16,653 nt of DNA, from positions 1-16,653 of the forward strand of contig JAAMXP010005511.1 in assembly GCA_019693395.1 (NCBI GenBank). The letters are read 5' to 3'. The notes below the pieces were generated by a model that ran no database searches, was not told where the DNA came from, and saw only the letters and a program-made list of their open reading frames with translations. This document shows positions 11,101 through 16,653 of this stretch, piece after piece. Each line of letters starts with the position of its first letter. Position 1 is the stretch's first letter. The position numbers were made by a program, and so were the translations under genes. The stretch comes from Ettlia oleoabundans. Its lineage: Eukaryota > Chlorophyta > Chlorophyceae > Chlamydomonadales.

Positions 11101-13445
11101 GGTGATGCGCCAAATGCAGGAGCCGATGTTGCACCAAATCCACCTGTTGCAATTGTATGGGCACCAGAATAAGAAGCAAGGCAAACAATTGGTAAAACTA
11201 TGACTATCCCTGCGTCCCTGCTGTTGCATGTTGTCCTGAGGCAATCAGGTGACAGACACAAGATGCAGCTGCTGCTGGGAAAAACTTACCAAAGGCTGGT
11301 GCGCTGCTAGGTGCACCAAATGCTGGCGCGCTAGTGGCACCAAAAGCAGGCGAGCTTGAGGCGCCAAAGGCGGGGGTGCTGGCGGCACCAAACGCTGGGG
11401 CTGCAAAACGGGGACGTTGAAGCAGCAAAAAGGTCAGCATGGATTTACAGATGGATGCAATTTATTCTGTCCAGTCCGACTAGATGCCCATGCCTGCTTA
11501 CCAGACTGCCCAAACGGCGATGCTGTTGTGGCTCCAAAAGGCGACGCTGATGACGCGCCAAAGCCGCCAAAAGCAGGTGCGCTTGCTGCAGCGCCAAAAG
11601 CAGGTGCGCTTGTCGCCCCAAAGCCGCCAAACGCGGGGGCTGCATCCGGCAGCAACAAGGTGATTGGGGACATATGCATGAAGGCAGCATTTTGATTCAA
11701 CCCTAGACAGAAGCCAGCCAGCTGGCTTGGACTTTGAGCTCAGACTGTTGTTTCCAGTGCCCACCTGATGCCGCCCCAAAGGCGGGTGCGCTTGCACCAA
11801 ACCCTGGACTGCTGGCGGCGGCTCCAAATGCAGGGCTGCTGCTGGGAGCTCCAAAAGGCGAGCTAGCCCCGGGGCCAAAGGTGGTGGTACCAAAACCGCC
11901 GCCAGAGGGCGATGCAGCGCCTGTGTTGCCCTTGCAGCCATCCTGAACGCAGGAAGCGGGTCAGCCCAATATCTCAGCAACACGACAAGAGTAATGCACG
12001 GAGACCATACACAGGCAGAGATGTCCAGCACCAGGTGTCAATGCCGCCAAAATGCTGGCAACTTGAGAACCTGCAAGGTTTGTGAACAATGGGCCTATGT
12101 GCCCACAGAAACTACTCAGCTGGTCCAACACACCTGGTAGTCCTCCCAGCGCAGCTCTTCTACACTCTTGAGAGCATACTCGGGCATGCAAGAAATGGAG
12201 TTGTAGTACACCACAGACTTGGCCCCACTGCTGCCGCTGGCATCCTGCTCCTGTATTTTCCTCCACGGTACCGCCCGTGTGCCCCTGGCGCCCCCACCAA
12301 ACCCGCCAGCACCAAACCCGCCTGCAGATAACTCGAACAACAAAGTTAGCCAGGCAAAAGTTGCATAAGTGGGACAGGTAAATACGCTAACCTGGAGGCA
12401 GGTACGCTAATCTGGGGCAAGTGACAACACTGGGGCAAGTGACAACACAACCACAGACGATTGCTGTTGCTGACGCACCTGCTGTCGGTGCGGCGGCCCC
12501 AAATGTCGTGCTGCCGAAAGCTGTCAGCGACTGCCCGAAAGCAGGGGTGCTGCTGGCACCAAATGCAGGCGCACTGGTTGCCCCAAAAGCAGGAGCAGAG
12601 GCGCCAAATGTGGGGGAGGTGCCAAAGGGAGATGCTCCAAAGGCTGCATACATGCGAAGGAAGCATGCATAACCCTGGGGATTGGTCCGTTGCCCCAGCA
12701 GCTTGTGACATTGAATTTACCAGGAGTACTCGGTTGCAGGTAGCGAAGGGTATCAGAGGGCAGCAGCTTACCTGGAGCAGAGGATGCGCCAAAGGCAGGT
12801 GCACTAGCGCCAAATGAAGGCGTGCTTGAGGCTCCAAAGGGGCTGGCAGCGCTGGCGCCAAACCCACCAAATGCAGGCTTTGCACCAAACGTGCTGGCAG
12901 GAGCCGCCCCAAACGCCGGCGTGCTTGCTGCGCCAAAGGCAGGGGCGCTGGTGGCACCAAAGGCGGGCGCAGGGGACGCGCCAAAGGCCGGAGCGGGCGT
13001 GGCGCCAAACGCAGGCTGACTCTGCACAATGAATAAACTGGCAGGGCACGATGAATTCTTCTTCCGCAGAACATGTAAGCAGCCTAGTAGAGTTGCGGGT
13101 GCGCCAAGTCCCTGTTGGTTTCAACCAGACCTGCCACCTAGTGACGCACCTGCCCAAACACGCCCGTCGTGGTGGCGGTCCCGAAGGGGGACGTGTTCTG
13201 ACCAAACACCGGCGTCTGTTGACCAAAAGGCGAGGGCGACGTCGTCCCAAACGGGCTAGAGCTTGCCCCGAAGCCTGCACAAGCGCCTCATCAAGAGGGT
13301 GGATGGCGGCAACGGCGCAGTAGCCGGCTCAATGCACAGGCGGTCCGCCAGGCAAAATTGCCCAACCCGGGAGAGGCAAGGCAAGCAACCAGCTGGAGCA
13401 CACTTGGATCGCACACTCACCCCCAGTCCCAAAGCCAAAGCTCAT
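2640..13445 (-). CDS. NUP98-NUP96: Nup98-Nup96 fused nucleoporin precursor (27 exons, about 1950 aa)
   Basis: This encodes the precursor of two nuclear-pore proteins: Nup98, a mobile FG nucleoporin that forms the permeability barrier and binds Rae1/Gle2, and Nup96, a scaffold subunit of the Y-complex. Splice-phase joining gives one frame of 5853 nt from ATG 13445-13443 (MSFGFGTGG) to TAA 2642-2640. Domain order: FG repeats (residues about 1-575) with a GLEBS motif at about 204-251; a basic linker (about 586-750); the autoproteolytic domain (about 770-925) with the His-Phe/Ser site at 918-920; an acidic, Gln-rich linker; and the Nup96 helical domain (about 1180-1950). Human NUP98 precursor is about 1800 residues, so the length is complete. 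All introns are GT-AG except one probable GC-AG. The start is the first ATG and opens directly with FG repeats. The weakest parts are the last exon and the acceptors of exons 14 and 18. Confidence 0.95.
8001..8018 (-). repeat. CAG x6 run coding polyglutamine
   Basis: Six perfect CAG codons (CTG on the plus strand) lie in exon 17, about 40 residues after the cleavage site. They sit in an acidic linker with two similar GEDGAA blocks. This is a likely length-variable microsatellite. Confidence 0.85.
8124..9330 (-). other. Nup98 autoproteolytic domain with His-Phe/Ser cleavage site
   Basis: Exons 14-17 encode the domain that cuts the precursor into Nup98 and Nup96 by an N-to-O acyl shift (established for the family). 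In order: [12 protein letters not shown] (human has a similar YYT-PSM start), [53 protein letters not shown] and then [14 protein letters not shown]. The scissile bond is Phe919-Ser920, between 8127 and 8126. His918 and Ser920, both needed for self-cleavage, are present, so processing should work. The acidic stretch straight after Ser920 is also typical. Confidence 0.93.
8625..8649 (+). repeat. (GGGGT)4-GGGGG tract in intron 15
   Basis: Four tandem GGGGT units followed by five G lie on the plus strand, which is the template strand of the nucleoporin gene; the RNA reads (ACCCC)n. The five G-runs can in principle form a G-quadruplex in DNA. Confidence 0.85.
9492..10160 (-). other. Basic Arg/Ser/Pro linker between FG repeats and autoproteolytic domain
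   Basis: Exons 12 and 13 (10160-9935 and 9752-9492) encode about 160 residues rich in Arg, Pro, Thr and Gly, with [20 protein letters not shown] and later [15 protein letters not shown] motifs are absent. In other Nup98 proteins this position holds a less-structured link that carries phosphorylation sites and nuclear targeting. The several S/T-P pairs fit that role, but no specific site can be assigned. Confidence 0.7.
9785..9836 (+). repeat. G/T-rich low-complexity tract in intron 12
   Basis: Mixed GGT, GT and GGGT units run almost without C or A (C/A-rich in the transcript). No coding content is visible. Confidence 0.7.
10759..10856 (-). other. Probable GC-AG intron (intron 9) in the FG region
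   Basis: This 98-nt intron appears to start with GC rather than GT: exon 9 ends CAG at 10857 and the intron opens GCGAGT. The acceptor is GATGCAG at 10761-10759. Using it gives LFGATQQ joined to KPATGFGFG in phase 0. The nearest GT alternative that keeps phase (TAT/GTACTC, about 10825) would add 11 non-FG residues and has a poor donor. This is a reading from consensus only. Confidence 0.6.
12134..12321 (-). other. GLEBS motif (Rae1/Gle2-binding) in exon 5
   Basis: Residues about 189-251 break the FG repeats. After two GGFG units comes a non-repetitive stretch with [10 protein letters not shown], then [11 protein letters not shown], and a closing [12 protein letters not shown]. The EELR-EDYQ ending and SI-CMPEY core match the GLEBS motif of animal and plant Nup98, which binds the beta-propeller protein Rae1/Gle2 for mRNA export. 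It fills one exon almost exactly (188 nt, phase 1 to phase 0). Confidence 0.9.
12383..12447. repeat. Two short tandem duplications in intron 4
   Basis: An 18-bp unit (CTGGGGCAAGTGACAACA) is perfectly duplicated at 12412-12429 and 12430-12447. Next to it a TACGCTAAYCTGG motif occurs at 12383-12395 and 12403-12415, 20 bp apart. Both lie inside an intron and look like slippage or minisatellite growth. Confidence 0.85.
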
Positions 13446-13807
13446 CTCGCCGCCTGTGATGCACAGCAATCCAATAAAGTTCGTGCGCCAGCAGCTGTCT
13501 CACAGGGCTGCGGCCCCTGTCTCAACTCAACACAGCGCCATCACTCGAAGAATAGACTTGTGGGCCCGTACAGTGCCCCAGAGGGACTCGTGGATGAATT
13601 CTTGTACGCTGAAGCAGTGTGGAGGCGCGTATTGACTCGAACACTTTCCAGGCAGGCCAGGTTGGCAGCCAGTTGTGCCCAGTTGTCACAGTGCAATGGG
13701 GCCACCATTGCAGGTGCTGGCGTTCCTGATCATTATTTGCATTTGATTATTATTCACAGCAATCATATATCGGTCCCAACCCCTCCCCCCCAAAACGGTG
13801 GAGCGCT
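13446..13807. promoter_or_regulatory. Divergent promoter region, nucleoporin gene and DUF2358 gene
   Basis: Only 362 nt separate the two start codons, which point away from each other, so both promoters and 5'UTRs must lie here or overlap coding DNA. A CATATAT run at 13764-13770, about 38 nt before the DUF2358 ATG, is the only TATA-like motif. TGGGCC at 13561-13566 resembles the plant site II element. These motif calls are weak; the divergent arrangement itself is clear. Confidence 0.55.
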
Positions 13808-15414
13808 ATGAACTCCAGTTGCTTGCTGGCTGCAACTTGCGGCAGAGCCCCAGCACCTTTCCGAACACATCGTACGGCCATGTTCAAAGTAGTCCGCGCA
13901 TCAAGCGGCAACGGCAGCACTGGTGCAAGCGGAAGTGCCAAGAGCAGCAGTGGCGGTGGCAGGAGCAGCAGCGGCAGCAGACAAGATGCCAACCCAAGTG
14001 TTGGTCTGAAGGCAGCATGGATGGGAGCGGAAGCGTTTGGGAACGTTGTTGGGGCGATGAAGGGTGACCAGCAAGAGCAGCAGCAGGGCGGCGCTGGCAA
14101 GCGGTCGGGCCGGTTGAGCCGGCAAGAGGCAATTGAGGCAATCCGGGAGGATTTCAAGGTCAACTATTTTGTCAGTGGTAAGTGCGGCTGCCTGGGTGCG
14201 TTATGGTCTGTTGGCATGTGTGTAGTTTCCACTGCCAATGCTGTTCCTGTGGGTTGCCATGCTAGGTGGAGGCTAACACATTATATACCATGTTCCCTGT
14301 GGTATATATACCGCTTGAAGCTGTGCATTGGCCGGCCTGGCTGCAGGCAAGGGCGATCTGGCAGCATACGCTTCTAACTGCGTCTTTGCGGACCCTTTCG
14401 CCTCATTCAAGGGCACGGAACGCTTCAAGCGCAACGTCAGCAACTTGGGTGGCCTACTGTGAGTGGGGTGGACACAGGTCCAGTGGGGGCCAAGAGAGGG
14501 TAGTTTTTGGTTGGGCAAATCTTAGTATGTGTGACGGAGTGGTGATGGGCCATGGGTGCATTGACTTCACAACACGTCAAGCTCGCTTCCTGTCTTAACC
14601 CACGTTGCTTCGCTTCCATACTTTTCGGCAGATCCGACATTCAGCTGACGGTCACTGATTGGCAGGAGGACGAGGGAGAGCTTCGCACCAAGTGGAGGTT
14701 CAGTGCCAGCCTGGACCTGCCCTGGAAGCCGCTGTTGGCGGCAGCAGGGGGCACCACCTTTGTGTTTGACGAGGCAGGTGGTGTCGGCGGTGTTGCTGCT
14801 ATTGAATGCATGCACACACGTGGAACATGAACCGCCATCTCCTCATTTGTCTTGAATGTACCATCTACAAACCCGGCACTTGTTTGCAAGTGGTGCAACT
14901 CAGTCCAAACCTGTTGGCATGCATGTCTGCACTCCATGCCTGCCTGCCTGCCAGCAGGAGACAGGCCTGGTGAAGGAGCACATTGAGTCATGGGATGTGG
15001 AGCCCGCACGAGTGCTGCGACAGCTGCTCAAGCCCTCCGCCAAAGTGCCCGCCACGCAGGTGGGTGGCTCTAGTATCCCGTCCTGTCAAGCAACCTATAT
15101 TTCCCCCCTTTTGCTCGCCTTCTCTATGCTCTTGCCAATCACCTCTCTTTAACTGCAACTGTGGTGCACCGGTGCAGGCTGAGGTGTTGATGGCTGCTGT
15201 GCACGACGGCGATGTGGCAGGCATCTGGTATGCTGTCAGCTCCAAGGTTACTGTCGCAGCTTTGCCGGCCTCAATCCTGCTGGCAGCTGTCCATCTGGCA
15301 CGCGGCGAGGGTCTGGGGTGGGTGGAAGGCGCCATGTACCTGGCCTTTGTTGTGGGTCTGGTCACAGAGCTGCTGAAAGTGATTGGCAACGTCACGGGTG
15401 GCGAGGGCGGCTAA
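13808..15414 (+). CDS. Plastid-targeted DUF2358 (SnoaL-like) protein with C-terminal membrane hairpin
   Basis: Five exons, 13808-14177, 14347-14458, 14632-14777, 14965-15059 and 15178-15414, join to 960 nt (319 residues). Residues 1-30 (MNSSCLLAATCGRAPAPFRT onward, ending VVRAS) look like a chloroplast transit peptide, followed by a Ser/Gly-rich stretch. Residues about 103-235 match the DUF2358 family of plants and cyanobacteria: NYFVSGKGDLAAYASNC, FADPFASFKGTERFKRN, LTVTDWQ, TKWRFSASLDLPWKP, EHIESWDVEP. The fold is related to SnoaL/NTF2-like cups; no enzyme activity is established to my knowledge. The C-terminus has two hydrophobic segments (about 265-282 and 292-310), suggesting a membrane anchor. 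Intron 3 has two possible solutions: GT-AG 14778-14964 (used here, FDEA-GLVKE) or GC-AG 14774-14957 (FDE-ETGLVKE). The frame is kept either way. Confidence 0.87.
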
Positions 15415-15803
15415 AATTTATTAGACTAGAGAGGAGGCTGATAACAGCACGCCTTGTCTCCAACTAACCATAACACTTTGCATGTATTGTGCGTGTACTG
15501 ACATGGGTGAGACCAAGCCAGACGTGCGTCTTATGTGCTCTTGCTTACAGGTTACTGTAAGCGCATTGTACTTGTAAATCGTGCTCTTTCTACTTGATCT
15601 GTGCTGCCTCATCGTGTAAATTGAGTCCTCTAGCGCCCGTGCCAAATTTTGAAGCCCAGTGCCAAAACCGACGGGATTTGCGGGAGGTGCAATAAAGAAA
15701 ATCCTTCGTTCCACCTTGGACGCCGTCTTTCCACACTGGAGCCTTGGAAGGGCAGAGTAGCTTGCCCCCATCCCTCCAGGAGTCAGCCTGGGTCGGTGCA
15801 GCC
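15415..15803 (+). promoter_or_regulatory. Intergenic: DUF2358 3'UTR and upstream region of the last gene
   Basis: This stretch of 389 nt between two plus-strand genes holds the TGTAA cluster and then about 185 nt that must include the promoter and leader of the next gene. I saw no TATA box or other clear element, and no coding exon. Confidence 0.45.
15556..15619 (+). terminator. Cluster of three TGTAA poly(A) signals
   Basis: TGTAA occurs at 15556-15560, 15573-15577 and 15615-15619, starting about 140 nt after the DUF2358 stop. Its use as the poly(A) signal is known for green algae, and the clustering supports the 3' end of that transcript. Confidence 0.65.
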
Positions 15804-16594
15804 ATGCTGCTGCGGTTCAGCAGGCTTGGTCACTGGGGAACCGTGGTTCGCACCCTTACGAGAGGCATAGCCACGGGCCCATCGTGTGGGGTCAGCACTT
15901 ACAGGGCAGAGCCAGCACCTTTCAGCTCCTTGGCAGCTGCGCAGCAGGCGTCCAATGGTGGCAATCCTTGGAGCGCAATCAAGTCGTGGACCTGCAGCGC
16001 AGGCGGGGCTCGCAGCAATAGGCGCTGGCAGCAAGGGCAGCCAGCCTGGTTTGGCAGCGCTCCCCAGCCATTTGAGGGCGGTGACCAATTGGGCTGGAGT
16101 CAAAATGTTGAGCTGTATAGCCTGCACGCCACAGAGATGCAGCAGCAGGAGTTCCTCATGGTAGCCAACGCAGTGCGCAGCGCGGCAGAGGCGGAGGCAA
16201 CGGCAACCACGGCTGCTCAGGCAGGGGAGCCAGATTGCTTGGAGGCACCAGTGAAGCCTGTCGAGGTGTGTGACAGGTGCACGTGCAACTACTAGGAAAG
16301 ATGGCAATTGGCTCGCTGGTATGTGCAACGGTTAGTCGCCAAGTGCTGCATCAATCATTGCAGCCATGCTTTACAAGGGAGCCTCCGTGCACTGTAATGC
16401 AGGCTGCGGGATTGGCTGCGGATGAGTTGATTGTGGAGGCGATGGAGTGTGAGCTGAGCGGCACCTGCCCCATTGAGCCGGATTTCTACGAGGAGCCCCT
16501 CGGCTTCTCCCAGGACCACCAGCTGGTGCTGCGCTCCGCCTGGCTGTGCGCTGGTGCCTCCTCGCTGGCAGCTATGCGGGAGCGCCTCCAGTAA
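15804..16594 (+). CDS. Unrecognised protein with mitochondrial-type presequence (3' end uncertain)
   Basis: I do not recognise this family. Exon 1 (15804-16265) starts at the first ATG in a good context (GCAGCCATG). Exon 2 (16403-16594) joins in phase 0 through GAG/GTGTGT and an ATGCAG acceptor, giving 217 residues. The N-terminus (MLLRFSRLGHWGTVVRTLTR) has Arg spaced among hydrophobic residues and no acids, like a mitochondrial presequence. The middle is Ala/Gln-rich. Exon 2 is acidic and looks conserved, with MECELSGTCPIEPDFYEEPL and then SAWLCAGASSLAAMRERLQ. The apparent TAA stop at 16592-16594 overlaps a strong GTAAGT donor at 16591, so the gene may splice and continue past the window. 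No poly(A) signal follows in the remaining bases. Confidence 0.55.
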
Positions 16595-16615
16595 GTCGTG
16601 GGATCTAAAGTGCGT

Positions 16616-16653
16616 GGTGGTGGTGGTGGTGTGTGTGTGGGGTGGGGTGGGGT
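16616..16653 (+). repeat. (GGT)5(GT)4(GGGGT)3 tract at the window edge
   Basis: Simple GGT units pass into GT and then GGGGT units, cut off by the window end. The GGGGT unit is the same as in the tract at 8625-8649. It may lie in an intron or 3'UTR of the preceding gene. Confidence 0.8.

Larger units (their letters stand above)
8124..13445 (-). other. Exons 1-17: Nup98 portion of the precursor
   Basis: Exon boundaries, in transcript order: 13445-13421, 13274-13150, 13021-12772, 12643-12479, 12321-12134, 11942-11765, 11639-11502, 11400-11290, 11143-10857, 10758-10644, 10505-10333, 10160-9935, 9752-9492, 9330-9209, 8938-8780, 8567-8434, 8226-7901. Exon 17 also carries the first part of Nup96, because the cleavage codon lies inside it. 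Each donor and acceptor was matched by phase. The acceptor of exon 14 (CAG before 9330) was picked because it is the one nearby that keeps phase 1 and gives the ENGNGFGG frame. Confidence 0.85.
10333..13445 (-). repeat. FG-repeat region of Nup98 (exons 1-11)
   Basis: By my count about 68 FG dipeptides lie in roughly 585 residues, mostly as A-P-A-F-G-A, S-T-P-A-F-G and S-P-F-G units. There are very few charged residues apart from the GLEBS insert. No GLFG was found; SLFG, NLFG and SPFG occur instead. FG repeats bind transport receptors and make the pore's selective mesh. The DNA is an imperfect repeat as well (CCTGCATTTGGC-like), so assembly collapse or copy-number change is possible here. Reverse-strand frames of the same repeat read as A-P-K-A-G-A strings and are shadows. 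Confidence 0.92.

Noticed and set aside
10834..11172. Plus-strand repeat protein of PKAGA/PNAGA units (also at 12822-13019)
   Set aside because: This is the reverse-strand reading of FG-repeat DNA. It is periodic only because the FG code is periodic.
10857..13021. CRISPR-like or satellite array
   Set aside because: The repeats are imperfect, in frame and lack unique spacers; they code the FG domain.
13263..13811. Plus-strand 182-codon frame upstream of the DUF2358 gene
   Set aside because: It overlaps nucleoporin exons 1-2 in antisense and the divergent intergenic region, is out of phase with the DUF2358 start and has no family-like content.
16639..16653. Telomere-like GGGGT array
   Set aside because: Green algal telomeres are usually TTTAGGG-type, and only three units are visible at the window edge, next to a gene.

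Overview
The window looks like nuclear DNA of a green alga (Chlorophyta, probably a trebouxiophyte such as a Chlorella or Coccomyxa relative; this placement is inference). It is GC-rich. The genes are cut by many short GT-AG introns of about 100-360 nt. TGTAA, the usual chlorophyte poly(A) signal, lies downstream of at least two genes. One gene encodes a plant-type plastid DUF2358 protein. Open frames are mostly short because genes are split, so the models below were built by joining exons by hand through splice-site phase.

Layout: (1) 122-1215, plus strand: the last four exons of a HECT E3 ubiquitin ligase of the UBE3A/E6AP type, truncated by the window start. (2) 1665-1934, minus: a small 89-residue charged, helical protein of unknown role with a likely 5'UTR intron. 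(3) 2640-13445, minus: the dominant feature, a 27-exon gene for a fused Nup98-Nup96 nucleoporin precursor of about 1950 residues. It has an FG-repeat domain interrupted by a GLEBS (Rae1/Gle2-binding) motif, a basic linker, the autoproteolytic domain with its His-Phe/Ser cleavage site, and the whole Nup96 scaffold. All 27 exons join in frame (5853 nt, 1951 codons with stop). (4) 13808-15414, plus: a five-exon DUF2358 protein with a plastid-type transit peptide and a C-terminal membrane hairpin, divergent from the nucleoporin gene across a 362-nt shared upstream region. (5) 15804-16594 or beyond, plus: an unrecognised protein with a mitochondrial-looking presequence, whose 3' end is ambiguous.

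The genes are functionally unrelated housekeeping genes, as is normal for an alga; no operon logic applies. The main points of interest are the fused, apparently self-cleaving Nup98-Nup96 in a green-lineage genome (land plants such as Arabidopsis carry the two as separate genes), its GLFG-free FG domain built of PAFGA-like units on phase-matched exons, and a probable GC-AG intron inside it. I saw no mobile element, CRISPR array, tRNA or rRNA.
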